In this document: piece after piece, positions 1 to 9,316 of the stretch | Layout: every line of letters begins with the position of its first letter | Numbering within the stretch: the stretch's first letter is position 1 | Assembly: GCF_000741295.1 (NCBI RefSeq) | Contig: NZ_JGZG01000009.1 | Span: forward strand, 1-64,000 | DNA length: 64,000 bases | From: Bifidobacterium pseudolongum subsp. globosum | GTDB lineage: Bacteria > Actinomycetota > Actinomycetes > Actinomycetales > Bifidobacteriaceae | Reading direction: 5' to 3' | Notes under the pieces: model-generated | What the model was told of the DNA's origin: nothing | The model's input: the letters and a program-made list of their open reading frames with translations, nothing else | The model's database searches: none | Position numbers and translations under genes: made by a program

Positions 1-78
1 CACGCCCAGACGCTTCGCGATCCGGGTTCGGGACACTCCCTGACGGTCGAGTCTTCTGATATCTTGCTGGATGGGCAT
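1..78 (-). CDS. Probable IS21-type IstA transposase, N-terminal fragment
   Basis: Only the first 26 codons lie in the window; the gene runs off the left edge. The peptide starts MPIQQDIRRLDRQGVSRTRI and continues AKRLGV, which reads as the first helices of a helix-turn-helix, as in the N-terminus of IS21-family IstA transposases. The start is uncertain: the ATG at 78 gives MPIQQ, and an in-frame GTG at 90 would add four residues. It neighbours another transposase on the same strand, consistent with an insertion-prone patch. The family call rests on a short stretch; another HTH-bearing transposase or resolvase is possible. Confidence 0.5.
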   Translation of the reverse strand, partial: MPIQQDIRRLDRQGVSRTRIAKRLGV

Positions 79-112
79 CGGAATCGCCACTGTCCTTTCC
101 TTCCCGAGAAGG

Positions 113-130
113 GTCCGGCAGCCACCGGAC
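113..130 (-). repeat. Small hairpin downstream of the transposase gene
   Basis: GTCCGG (113-118) and CCGGAC (125-130) form a perfect 6-bp stem with loop CAGCCA. It lies 57 bases beyond the stop of the minus-strand transposase. No T-run follows on the minus strand, so a terminator role is only a possibility. Confidence 0.3.
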
Positions 131-186
131 CGGAAAACGTCGTTGCAACCCGGGAATCTACAGGCAGTGCGAACCGGTGCCTTTCC

Positions 187-1239
187 TCATCTCACATCAC
201 TGACTGCATGATGACGAGACCGGGGAAAACCATCCGCCCACACTGCGGAAAAATACTGATGAGCCTGCTGAAAAGACATTGAAGCAAAACACATGCCGCG
301 GTGGTTGAGCAGCATGCGTTCGGGCGCGGCGTTGAGGCCGCCTTCGATCCGGTTGCTGTCACGCGGCATGGGGCCGAGGGCTGTGGGTCCGGGTTCAAGG
401 AAACAGAACAGCGTGCCGTCTTGGAAGAGGCGTTCAAGCCTGAAGTAGGCACGGCGCAACGGCAGGTGGGTCCACCACCATCCGCCCTTGGAGGTGGCGG
501 CCCTGGGGTCGTCAGGGTTGTCCTTGGCGTAGGTGCGTTCGGCCAGCATGCGCTTCCAGCGTTCGTGCCACGCGTCGGGTGCTTCGCCCCATCCGGTGGC
601 GGCTTCGGCGTCGTGGATGCGGGTGAGCATATCAGCGAGTTTCTTGAGTTCCCTGCCGGCCTGCAGGCGTGGTTTGGAGGTCGGGTCGGCCCTGGTGTCG
701 CGTTGCACGTGGATCAGGCAGCGTTGGACCCGGGTGTTCGGCCAGATTTGCGCGCATGCCTTGAGGATGCCTTTCATGCCGTCGCATACGAGCACGTCGG
801 GCGGCGCGATTTGTTCGAACAGGGCCCGGTAGGCGGCGGTGCTCTCGCGGTTGCACCACTGCCAGGCGAGCACTTCGCCGTTTTGCCCGTCGACCGCGGC
901 CAGCAGGCACCAGCCGTTCACCCAGGTGCCGTCGGCCATGACCACGCGGTGCACCACGCCGTCGGGTTCGATGCGAGGTTCGAGTTGCCAGCACCATGCG
1001 CTGCGTCGCCGGAAGGTGCGCGCATCGCAATCCAGCCGGCGCTGCGGGGCGGCCTCGAGCAGCCGGTCCAGAAAGGCGCGCAGTGTGGACGCGTGGCTTC
1101 TTGACGCGACGGTGGCGGCCGTCGTTGCGTTGCAGGCGTCGCATTGCCAGCGTTGCCGGCCGTTTCGGTCGTGCCCGTTCTTGCGCATCGGCCGGTTGCA
1201 GATGGGGCATTTGCGGGCCCGTTTCAATCGTGTTCTCAT
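187..1239 (-). CDS. IS256-family (IS1249-like) transposase
   Basis: A 350-residue DDE transposase that would catalyse movement of its own insertion sequence. It begins with a zinc ribbon, CPIC at residues 11-14 and CDAC at 33-36, as in IS1249-type members of the IS256 family. The likely catalytic triad is D103 in VVMADGTWV, D153 in VLVCDGMKG and E299 in DSNRIEGG. Between the second Asp and the Glu is a cysteine/histidine stretch, RCLIHVQRDT, typical of the family. The ATG at 1239 was chosen because the protein then begins just before the zinc ribbon; an ATG 42 bases upstream is in frame but adds residues of unlike composition. The frame is full length with no stop or frameshift, so the element may be active. 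Clear terminal inverted repeats could not be identified by eye. Confidence 0.9.
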   Translation of the reverse strand: MRTRLKRARKCPICNRPMRKNGHDRNGRQRWQCDACNATTAATVASRSHASTLRAFLDRLLEAAPQRRLDCDARTFRRRSAWCWQLEPRIEPDGVVHRVVMADGTWVNGWCLLAAVDGQNGEVLAWQWCNRESTAAYRALFEQIAPPDVLVCDGMKGILKACAQIWPNTRVQRCLIHVQRDTRADPTSKPRLQAGRELKKLADMLTRIHDAEAATGWGEAPDAWHERWKRMLAERTYAKDNPDDPRAATSKGGWWWTHLPLRRAYFRLERLFQDGTLFCFLEPGPTALGPMPRDSNRIEGGLNAAPERMLLNHRGMCFASMSFQQAHQYFSAVWADGFPRSRHHAVSDVR

Positions 1240-1279
1240 GGCCACAATCCAACGGCCCGGACCGGCACGAAACGCTGTC

Positions 1280-1300
1280 ATTTACGGGAAAACCGTAAAT
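1280..1300. promoter_or_regulatory. Perfect inverted repeat upstream of the transposase
   Basis: ATTTACGG (1280-1287) and CCGTAAAT (1293-1300) form a perfect 8-bp inverted repeat around GAAAA. It lies about 40 bases upstream of the transposase start. It could be an operator for the transposase promoter or lie near the element's right end; the sequence does not decide. Confidence 0.4.
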
Positions 1301-1389
1301 AACACCCCGACACGCTTGCCGCCGCAACGGATAACCGCCAACTTAATCAACACATTTTGACCTATACGCCTTGAATTCCCATGTATCTC

Positions 1390-1487
1390 GGCTGGGGAGA
1401 GGGCTTTTCTTGCCCGATGCCACCTATGAGACGAGCATTCAAGCCCCTGATATCTGGGACCGGCCAAGAAAAAGCCCCCTCCCAGCC
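1390..1487. repeat. About 98-bp imperfect palindrome, MITE-like
   Basis: The arms at 1390-1412 and 1465-1487 are near-perfect complements over 23 bases (GGCTGGGGAGAGGGCTTTTC on the left, AAAAAGCCCCCTCCCAGCC on the right). The roughly 52-base middle pairs only weakly. The element sits alone between the insertion sequence and mscL. It resembles a small non-autonomous inverted-repeat element or a REP-like hairpin. Flanking target duplications were not evident. Confidence 0.5.
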
Positions 1488-1511
1488 AGAATGCCCGAAG
1501 AACCACCACAG

Positions 1512-1541
1512 AAGCCATGCGGCCCACCCATTGCATGGCTT
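1512..1541. repeat. 9-bp stem hairpin in the IS-mscL gap
   Basis: AAGCCATGC (1512-1520) pairs perfectly with GCATGGCTT (1533-1541), loop of 12 bases. With the palindrome at 1390-1487 and the terminator at 1555-1580, it fills most of the 1301-1625 gap, which otherwise shows no gene. Confidence 0.4.
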
Positions 1542-1554
1542 GCACAGCATGCAA

Positions 1555-1580
1555 AAGGCGCCCGGTTTCCCGGACGCCTT
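1555..1580 (-). terminator. Probable mscL terminator
   Basis: AAGGCGCCCGG pairs with CCGGACGCCTT across a TTTC loop, with one mismatch. On the minus strand it is followed by TTTT, fitting an intrinsic terminator 46 bases past the mscL stop. Confidence 0.65.
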
Positions 1581-1625
1581 GCGCACGACCATGTGGTTTT
1601 CACATCACCAGTGCCAGAGCAGCAA

Positions 1626-2132
1626 TCACTTGTTCTCCGTTGTCGAGGTCACGGCAGGAGCCGCAGTGGTTGCTGGTGCTGTGGCGGCCGCTTGCTGGGC
1701 TGCGAGCGAATTGCGGATGTCCTGCAGCAGGATGACCGTCTGCTCTTCCGGGCTCAGATCCGGCTCGGATGCGGCGACATCCTCATTGCCTTCCTTCTTG
1801 AGCTTCGCCATCGCCTTTTCGCTCATATCGCGCAGCTTGTTGATCGGCACGACGATGCAGAAGTAAACGGCGATCGCGATGATGAGGAAGTTGAGCAGCG
1901 CATTGAGCAGGGAGCCGAAGGAGATGACCGAGTTCTCCCCCGCCCAGTTCGTGATCGTCCAGTTCCAGGTCTTGCTCAGGTCCGGCTTGCCGAAGATCGC
2001 CGCGATGAGCGGGTTGATGATGCTGTCGACGAGTGCGTTGACGATGCCGGTGACGGCCGCGCCCATGACGACGCCGACCGCCATATCGACCATATTGCCG
2101 CGCGCAATGAATTTCTTGAATCCGTCCAACAT
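1626..2132 (-). CDS. mscL: Large-conductance mechanosensitive channel MscL
   Basis: A 168-residue inner-membrane channel that opens under membrane tension to release solutes during hypo-osmotic shock. The N-terminus MLDGFKKFIARGNMVDMAVG is the classic MscL amphipathic helix leading into TM1, with the conserved GVVMGAAVTGIVNALVDSII pore helix. TM2 is around the FLIIAIAVYFCIVVPIN segment, followed by a charged cytoplasmic bundle ending in an Ala/Thr-rich tail longer than in E. coli (136 residues). The frame is open 59 codons upstream, but the ATG at 2132 has a good AGGAG ribosome site and matches the family start. It is monocistronic, with a hairpin terminator at 1555-1580. Confidence 0.96.
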   Translation of the reverse strand: MLDGFKKFIARGNMVDMAVGVVMGAAVTGIVNALVDSIINPLIAAIFGKPDLSKTWNWTITNWAGENSVISFGSLLNALLNFLIIAIAVYFCIVVPINKLRDMSEKAMAKLKKEGNEDVAASEPDLSPEEQTVILLQDIRNSLAAQQAAATAPATTAAPAVTSTTENK

Positions 2133-2434
2133 GTTCCGACTCCTTTTCGATGTTTCCGACGGTGTTGCATTGCTGCCCGCTGCCCTGCCCCTGCCGTATT
2201 GAGCAACGCGCCTGGCCAACGAACATGTATTGCCATAATAAACGCATCGAACATGTGCAGATGGCCAAACAGGTGTTTTCCCGGGCACTTTCCACAACGC
2301 GCGCAACAATCGCCCGCCCGCATGCGTTCGCTCACGGCATCAGCACGCCCCACTCGCAATAGGGCCAGCCATACAATGGTCGCGGCCGCTAAGCGCACCA
2401 ATCCCCCATGCCCGAAATCAGGAAGGAAAACGCC

Positions 2435-3688
2435 GTGCAACCGATGACCCGTGACGCGATCACACCGAAGGATTCATCGGAAGGCGGCGGGCCCAGACGC
2501 TCTCATGACCGGCTCATCACGCGCGACATCGCGCTCATCATGGCAGGCACATTCTTCTATATGACGAGCAGCATGATGGGCACGCCGATCATCGCCGGCT
2601 TCTCGCAATCGCTCGGCGCGAACGGCGCGATCATGGGCTTCATCGCGGGCGCGCTTTCGCTCAGCTCACTCGTATGCCGCCCGATCGCAGGCAATCTTTC
2701 GGACCGCACGAGCAAACGGCGGCTCGCGATCCTCGGCGCATCACTCTTCCTCATCGCGAACCTGTGGTATTACTTCGTGCCGAACACCGGCTGGCTGCTG
2801 TGCGCGCGCATCCTCAACGGCATCGGCTTCGCGTGCATCTCCGTGTGCATGTCCACGTGGCTGTCGATGCTGCTGCCGATTTCGCGCATGGGCGCGGGCA
2901 TGGGCCTCTACGGCACGATGAACGCCCTCGCGCAGGCGGTCGGCCCCGACCTCGGCATCCGCGCCTCGCGCGCAATCGGCTACCGGCACACGTTCCTCAT
3001 CGCCGCCGGGCTCGCCGCGTGCATCATCGTGTGCGTCCTGCTGATCAAGGACGGCGGCGTGCCGGTGCGCGAGCGCCTGGGCGCGCATGCAGGCGGCGGC
3101 AGGCACCGCCTCCACCTCGACTCGCTTTTCGAGCCGAAGGTCATTCCGCTCGCACTGATCTTCATGCTGTTCGCGATCCCGTACTTCGCGAACCAGGCGT
3201 TCATCGTCGAATACGCGGCGGCGAAGCACGCGCACGTGATCGTCTCGCTGTTCTTCCCGTGTTATGCACTCACGCTGCTCGTCTCGCGCATCCTCCTGCG
3301 CAATTGGTTCGACACGAAGAGCTTCCTGTTCTTCATGATCACGGGAACGGTGTGCCAGGTACTCATGCTCGGTTCGCTCGCCGCGATGGCGAACAACTGG
3401 TTCATCGTGTTCGCGGGCATCGCGACGGTGGGCGCATACGGCATGATGAGCTCCATCACGCAGGCGAAGGCGGTCGTGATCGCGGGCAAGGCGCGCAGTG
3501 GCATGGCGAACACCACGTATTACGCGGGCATCGACCTTGGCATGTTCCTGGGGCCGCTCATCGGCGGTTTCCTGTACGGCGGACTGCCAATCAGCTGGTT
3601 CTACCCGGCCTTGCTCGTCACGATGCCGCTCGCATGGGCTGTCTACATCCCATTCCACCGCATGCACGGCGCGCGAAAAGACATCTGA
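2435..3688 (+). CDS. MFS transporter
   Basis: A major facilitator superfamily protein of about 417 residues with 12 predicted hydrophobic segments. The loop between TM2 and TM3 carries GNLSDRTSKRRLAI, matching the MFS motif A (GxLaDrxGrk-like). The substrate is not readable; the short loops and topology fit a drug/H+ antiporter-like exporter or a small-metabolite permease. The GTG at 2435 was preferred because AGGAAGG lies eight bases upstream; an in-frame ATG at 2408 has no ribosome site and another ATG lies at 2444. It is followed by gdhA on the same strand with a 132-base gap that holds a possible gdhA promoter, so it is probably separately transcribed. Confidence 0.85.
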   Translation: MQPMTRDAITPKDSSEGGGPRRSHDRLITRDIALIMAGTFFYMTSSMMGTPIIAGFSQSLGANGAIMGFIAGALSLSSLVCRPIAGNLSDRTSKRRLAILGASLFLIANLWYYFVPNTGWLLCARILNGIGFACISVCMSTWLSMLLPISRMGAGMGLYGTMNALAQAVGPDLGIRASRAIGYRHTFLIAAGLAACIIVCVLLIKDGGVPVRERLGAHAGGGRHRLHLDSLFEPKVIPLALIFMLFAIPYFANQAFIVEYAAAKHAHVIVSLFFPCYALTLLVSRILLRNWFDTKSFLFFMITGTVCQVLMLGSLAAMANNWFIVFAGIATVGAYGMMSSITQAKAVVIAGKARSGMANTTYYAGIDLGMFLGPLIGGFLYGGLPISWFYPALLVTMPLAWAVYIPFHRMHGARKDI

Positions 3689-3745
3689 CGCGACCAGTCG
3701 GCTGGCGCAAGGACAGCGTTGGCGAAAAGACCATCCACAAAATGA

Positions 3746-5167
<1,422 letters not shown>

Positions 5168-5195
5168 CCTGCGGCCGAACCTGTCGGATCCGAAC

Positions 5196-5225
5196 AGCGC
5201 GCTCCCACCCGGGGCGCGCTTTTCT
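5196..5225 (+). terminator. gdhA intrinsic terminator
   Basis: AGCGCGC (5196-5202) pairs with GCGCGCT (5214-5220), followed by TTTCTT. It lies 29 bases after the gdhA stop. Confidence 0.8.
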
Positions 5226-5276
5226 TATGGATAAAACACCGCCGCACACCCCGCGCGCTTTCTTATGCTGGGACGT

Positions 5277-6089
5277 ATGGCAAAGGTGTATTCGAGGGGG
5301 CCGCATGCACACCAGCCGCGCATGGTCGGCACGGTCACGCGGCAGCATAAGCCACGGAAAGTGGTGACGGCGAAGAAACTGCGCGAACAGCAGGCGCGCA
5401 CACAGCAGGTGAAGGAGAGCCGCACACTGCGCAAGATGCTGCGCAAGAAACCGAAACTGCGCGGCTGGCTGCACCTCATCGCCTTCCCGTTCTCCGTGGC
5501 TACGTCGGTGCTACTGATCGTGCTCGCCCCGGCTGGGTGGATGAAGGCCGGTGTGAGCATCTACGGTGCCACGATCATGCTGCTGTTCGGCGTGAGCGCC
5601 GCCCTGCACTTGGGGCACGGGCATTTCCCGCGGCTTGTGGACGAGGTGCTGTGCCGCATCGACTATTCGAACATCTTCCTCGTGATCGCCGGCACATGCA
5701 CGCCGTTCCTGTTCGCGCTCGACAACTGGCCGGTGTGCTGGACGTACATCGGCATCATATGGATCACGGCGATTGTCGGTACGCTCGTGCACCTCGTCTA
5801 CCCGGTGGGCTTGGACTGGCTGTTCACGATCGTGTACATCGTGCTGGGGCTCGCGCCGATCACGATCATCCACCTGTTCTGGAAATCGCCATACATCGGC
5901 CCGGTCCCCACGATTCTCGTGATCGCGGGCGGCGCGTGCTACATCGCCGGCGCTGTCTGTTTCGCGCTACGCAAGCCGAACCCCGTGCCCAAGTGGTTCG
6001 GGTTCCACGAACTGTTTCACTTGGGCACGATCGGCGGGTATGTGTGCCATGTGATCGCCCTGTTCATGACCGTGCTGGCGATGCGCTAG
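5277..6089 (+). CDS. Hemolysin III / PAQR-family membrane protein
   Basis: A protein of about 270 residues with a basic N-terminal extension (residues 1-60, many K/R/Q) followed by seven predicted membrane helices. Conserved family signatures are visible: SAALHLGHG near TM2-TM3, RIDYSNIFLVIAGTCTPF, and FHELFHLGTIGGYVCHVIAL at the end. These His and Asp residues match the metal-binding set of the HlyIII/YqfA/PAQR family. The physiological role in bacteria is not settled; haemolysis is a historical name. The start is ambiguous between ATG 5265 and ATG 5277; neither has a strong ribosome site. The 3' end overlaps the convergent VanZ-RDD gene by 26 bases. Confidence 0.88.
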   Translation: MAKVYSRGPHAHQPRMVGTVTRQHKPRKVVTAKKLREQQARTQQVKESRTLRKMLRKKPKLRGWLHLIAFPFSVATSVLLIVLAPAGWMKAGVSIYGATIMLLFGVSAALHLGHGHFPRLVDEVLCRIDYSNIFLVIAGTCTPFLFALDNWPVCWTYIGIIWITAIVGTLVHLVYPVGLDWLFTIVYIVLGLAPITIIHLFWKSPYIGPVPTILVIAGGACYIAGAVCFALRKPNPVPKWFGFHELFHLGTIGGYVCHVIALFMTVLAMR

Positions 6090-7155
6090 CGACGGGCCCG
6101 TCATTCGCGGGAATCATGTCCCACGGCATGCGCTTCGCGACGAGCCAGAACACGAGCAGCCCGAGCGTAAACCACCAGAACGGCCCGTTCGCGCCATCCA
6201 CAAGTAGCAGGTACCATGCGCCCAGCGCCGCGGTGCGCGTCACGTAGAACGCCACGCGGTATGTGCCCACGCGCGGCGCGGCCTCCACGGTCATCTGCGT
6301 GTATTGGCAGCCGAGCGTCTGACCGCGGTGGCACCACGGGACCCACACTTCGAACACGGCGAACGCGCACACGGCCAGCAGGCGCGGCACCCACTCCACG
6401 AGCTCGGTGCCCATCTCGAACGCGCCGATGGTGAAGCGGCCGTTGTTGAGCGGCACCGCGAGCTTGTAGAACGCGTACATGAACGCGATGGAAATCGTGA
6501 ACACGCAGATCTGCATGAGAATCACATCGATGACGAGCGCGATGGCGCGGTGCACAAATCCGGGGCGGGTCACCACGCCGCCCGTCTCGACCTGCTTCTT
6601 CGGCCAGACGAGCCCGACCAGTTTGGCGATGACGAAGCCGATCACCGCGCCGAGCGTATTGGTGAGCATGTCGTCCACGTCGAACTGCCGGTAGGCGCAC
6701 GGGTAGAGGCCCCAGAAGCCGGTGAGCTGCGACGTTTCGATGAGCACCGAACAGCCGAACGAAAACGGCAGCGCAACCCAGAAGCGCCAACCGGCCCAGC
6801 GGCACAGCATGAACCCCATCGGCATGAAGAACACGACGTTCATCACGAGCTGCAGCACGCCGTACAGGCCCGTCTGTGCGTCCTGAATGAATTTGAGCAG
6901 GTCGAGCTGGGGGAGCAGGTGGTGCGTCGCGCAGAACCGCACGGGATCGTCCGGCATCGGGTACAGCGTGAACGCCACCAGACCGAGCGCGTACAGCACC
7001 GCCAGATATGCGGACAGTCCGGCGGCGAGGCGCAAGCGGTGGTCCTTGTGGTACAGCATGGCCAGGATCGGCAATGTGAGCACTGCGGACGCGAACGGCC
7101 ACAGAATGATCGCGAGCGTGAACGAATCGCTGAATAATCCCAAATAACGAAGCAC
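6064..7155 (-). CDS. VanZ-RDD fusion membrane protein
   Basis: A 363-residue integral membrane protein. Residues about 1-200 are VanZ-like, with YALGLVAFTLYPMPDD, VMNVVFFMPMGFML, and then FGCSVLIETSQLTG followed by DVDDMLTNTLGAVIGF, the conserved E and DxxxNxxG pattern of VanZ. The C-terminal 150 residues form an RDD domain: RPGFVHRAIALVIDVI, then a later VPW and LGCQYTQM segment. VanZ is known for low-level teicoplanin tolerance; RDD proteins are membrane proteins of varied or unknown function. The GTG at 7155 starts the protein just before the first hydrophobic helix; the frame stays open upstream but overlaps the divergent gene with unlike residues. No strong ribosome site was seen. Confidence 0.85.
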   Translation of the reverse strand: MLRYLGLFSDSFTLAIILWPFASAVLTLPILAMLYHKDHRLRLAAGLSAYLAVLYALGLVAFTLYPMPDDPVRFCATHHLLPQLDLLKFIQDAQTGLYGVLQLVMNVVFFMPMGFMLCRWAGWRFWVALPFSFGCSVLIETSQLTGFWGLYPCAYRQFDVDDMLTNTLGAVIGFVIAKLVGLVWPKKQVETGGVVTRPGFVHRAIALVIDVILMQICVFTISIAFMYAFYKLAVPLNNGRFTIGAFEMGTELVEWVPRLLAVCAFAVFEVWVPWCHRGQTLGCQYTQMTVEAAPRVGTYRVAFYVTRTAALGAWYLLLVDGANGPFWWFTLGLLVFWLVAKRMPWDMIPANDGPVASASPARS

Positions 7156-7308
7156 AAAGCCCAGTGTAGCGGCCGTGCCCGGTTCCGGTCTGAGCAAAGG
7201 GGAGCGTGGGTGCGCGCGGTCGCGCGGATTGTGGATAACCGGGGGCGTCGGTGCACATACACCTGCGCAGGTTGCGCGGCTGGATTCGGCGCCCGTATCC
7301 TCGCGTGC

Positions 7309-8319
7309 ATGAGAGCACATACCCAAGCCGGCGAGCTCATGCACGCCGCGCAACAGCAGCGGCGGTGCGCGTTCGCCACCGACCAGTCCACGTATGCGGC
7401 GATGACGCGGCGCACTGCCGCCGGCGAATACGTCTCGCCGTACCAAGGGCTCTATGCGAACCGCACGCATTGGCAGACACTCACGGAGTGCGAGCGTTCG
7501 GCGTACATGGTGCGCGCGCTGCACTGCAAAAAGCCGCACTGGGGGTTCACGGGGTTCTCCGCGCTTGATGTGCAGGGAATCACGCATTCACGCTCTTCGC
7601 ATGACGGCGCCGTGTGGATTGCAGACCACCAGCGCAACGCACACAAGCACAACTCGCCGCGCACGCCGTTGCGCAGGATCCATCTACCGAGTGACGTGGG
7701 CACGCGGATCATCGACGGCATTCCCGTCACCGCCGGCGCGGTGACCGTGGCCGTCAGCATCGCGCATCTGCCGTTCATGCATGCGCTGCCGCTTGTGGAC
7801 GACGCCCTGCGCAAAGGCGCCACTGTGGAACAGCTCGAGGAATGCTGCCGGCAGTTGCGTGTGCTCACGCCGGCGCTGCGCACACTGCTGCATTGCGGCA
7901 ATCCGAAGAGCGAGAGCGGGGGAGAGTCAATCGCCCGCGCGGCGATACGACTGCTTGGGTTCGCCGAGCCGCAGCTGCAGGTGGAGTTCCCCGACCTGCG
8001 CAATTCCGGGCATGTGATCAGGGTCGATATGCTGTGGCGGCTGCCGGACGGGCGCATGATCGTTCTGGAATTCGACGGCGTGCAGAAATACCTCGACCCG
8101 ACGATGACCAAGCACCGCGATGTGCGCATTCTTGTGCAGACACAGGGGGAGCGGGATGAGTCGATACGCCGATCGGGTGTGACGACGATTGTGCACTGCT
8201 TCTACGAAGATGTGGTGAATCTCCGTGTCTTCGACCGGTTGCTGCGCAACGCGGGAGTGCCGTGGGTAGGTGTGCCCAATGAGTTGCAAGGTGAGCTGCG
8301 CATGGCCCTGCAGGCGTAG
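7309..8319 (+). CDS. AbiEi/DUF559-like protein with endonuclease-fold C-terminus
   Basis: About 336 residues. The N-terminal half resembles the AbiEi-type antitoxin/transcription-factor domains found in actinobacteria: a small helical region and the segment YVSPYQGLYANRTHW, where similar proteins have a winged-helix segment. The C-terminal 110 residues look like a DUF559/Vsr restriction-endonuclease fold: GGESIARAAIRLLG, then RVDMLW, VLEFDGVQKY, and RDESIRRSGVTTIVHC. The E, D and ExDG..K residues form a plausible PD-(D/E)xK active site. No paired methyltransferase or AbiEii toxin lies nearby. It is divergent from the VanZ-RDD gene and followed, after 101 bases, by a triple palindrome array. 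The start could be ATG 7309 or 7339. Confidence 0.7.
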   Translation: MRAHTQAGELMHAAQQQRRCAFATDQSTYAAMTRRTAAGEYVSPYQGLYANRTHWQTLTECERSAYMVRALHCKKPHWGFTGFSALDVQGITHSRSSHDGAVWIADHQRNAHKHNSPRTPLRRIHLPSDVGTRIIDGIPVTAGAVTVAVSIAHLPFMHALPLVDDALRKGATVEQLEECCRQLRVLTPALRTLLHCGNPKSESGGESIARAAIRLLGFAEPQLQVEFPDLRNSGHVIRVDMLWRLPDGRMIVLEFDGVQKYLDPTMTKHRDVRILVQTQGERDESIRRSGVTTIVHCFYEDVVNLRVFDRLLRNAGVPWVGVPNELQGELRMALQA

Positions 8320-8643
8320 CGTCAGCTGACAACAACCAACAGCCGCCAATAGCCTGACCACCGACCACGGCAACCAGCAACTTCCCACAGACACCACTCG
8401 ACCACCAACACCACCGATTTGCGTGCGAATTGTACGCAGAGAACAAGAGCCTGCGTACAATTCGCACGCAATCAGGTCTTGTAGCGCAAGAATTTTACGC
8501 AGATGACTCTAAAACGCGTACAATTCGCACGCTAATCCTTATGCAAGCGCAAGAATTTTACGCAACCTCCCATTTTCTGCGTACAATTCGCACGCTATCG
8601 AGCGAAGAAGATGACATTGCGCAGCCACAGCCACGCAGGATAT
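8320..8643. other. Intergenic region holding the palindrome array
   Basis: The gap between the endonuclease-fold gene and the gyrA-DUF3566 terminator has no supported gene. 8320-8420 is a CA-rich stretch of repeated ACCAC/CAACC words; 8421-8595 is the 63-bp repeat array; 8596-8643 shows nothing recognisable. Confidence 0.6.
8421..8595. repeat. Tandem array of three 63-bp palindromic units
   Basis: Left arms start at 8421, 8484 and 8547, exactly 63 bases apart. Right arms, sharing GCGTACAATTCGCACGC, start at 8453, 8516 and 8579, also exactly 63 apart. In unit 1 the arms GCGTGCGAATTGTACGCAG and CTGCGTACAATTCGCACGC are perfect 19-bp complements with an 11-base loop. Units 2 and 3 share a variant left arm (GCGCAAGAATTTTACGCA) and so pair less well. 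Bases between units differ. Function unknown. Confidence 0.85.
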
Positions 8644-8675
8644 GGAAAAAGCGCGGGGAGACCCGCGCTTTTTCC
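8644..8675 (-). terminator. Strong bidirectional terminator after DUF3566
   Basis: GGAAAAAGCGCGGG (8644-8657) and CCCGCGCTTTTTCC (8662-8675) form a perfect 14-bp stem with a GAGA tetraloop. T-runs lie on both strands, so it can end transcription from the gyrA operon and from the left. Confidence 0.9.
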
Positions 8676-8687
8676 GGATGGAACGAA

Positions 8688-9245
8688 TCAGTCGTCGCCG
8701 AGCGTGATGTGCACGCCGCCGACGAGGGCGCTGACCACGTTGTAGAGGAGCGCGAAGATCGTGATGAGGATTGTGATCAGCACGATTTCCGCAATCGAGA
8801 AGATCGTGACGCCACTGAGGATGGTGGGCAGCGAGAAGACGTTCGCCAGATTCACGCCACCGGCGTCAAGGCCGGCCGACGAGACGATCTGCGTCACCTG
8901 GTCGAAGACACCCACCACCTTGAGCAGCGACCACAGCAGGGCCACCGCGATAATCTGGATGAGGGCGCCCGCCACGGCGAGCATGAACGTGACCTTGGCC
9001 ACCGACCATGCGTCCACGCGCGTGAGCGAAAGGTTCATGCGGCGGGCATGCGGCTTCTTGCCGCGCTGCTTGGGGCGCACGGGCTTGTTTTCGTCCGGGC
9101 GGTCCTTGTCTGCGATCAGAGGCTGGTTCGACGCGGAACGCGCCACGCGCGGTCCATGCGCATCGTGGCCGCCGGCCCCGCCCACCATGGAACGGGTCGT
9201 GTTTTCCAGCGTATTGCCGGGAGTGCCGCCGCTATTGTCGCTCAT
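8688..9245 (-). CDS. DUF3566 membrane protein of the gyrA operon
   Basis: A 185-residue protein with a disordered, charged N-terminus (residues 1-70, KPVRPKQRGKKPHARRM at its end) and a DUF3566 domain with two hydrophobic segments: VAKVTFMLAVAGALIQIIAV and, near the C-terminus, FSIAEIVLITILITIFALLYN. In actinobacteria this family lies directly downstream of gyrA, as here (71-base gap). The homologous mycobacterial protein is the cell-division factor CwsA-like neighbour in some descriptions, but no function can be assigned here. It is probably cotranscribed with gyrA and terminates at the hairpin 8644-8675. Confidence 0.85.
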   Translation of the reverse strand: MSDNSGGTPGNTLENTTRSMVGGAGGHDAHGPRVARSASNQPLIADKDRPDENKPVRPKQRGKKPHARRMNLSLTRVDAWSVAKVTFMLAVAGALIQIIAVALLWSLLKVVGVFDQVTQIVSSAGLDAGGVNLANVFSLPTILSGVTIFSIAEIVLITILITIFALLYNVVSALVGGVHITLGDD

Positions 9246-9316
9246 GTGCTGCTCCTTGAAATGGTCTGGCTCACAGTCGAGGGTACCAACGTTCGGGGAC
9301 GTCGTGGCACGGCCGC

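Noticed and set aside
187-1300. Terminal inverted repeats of the IS element
   Set aside because: GGGAAAACC near 213 and 1286 is a direct, not inverted, repeat, so element ends could not be fixed.
8421-8595. CRISPR array
   Set aside because: Only three palindromic units are present, with variable left arms and inter-unit bases, and no cas gene lies nearby.
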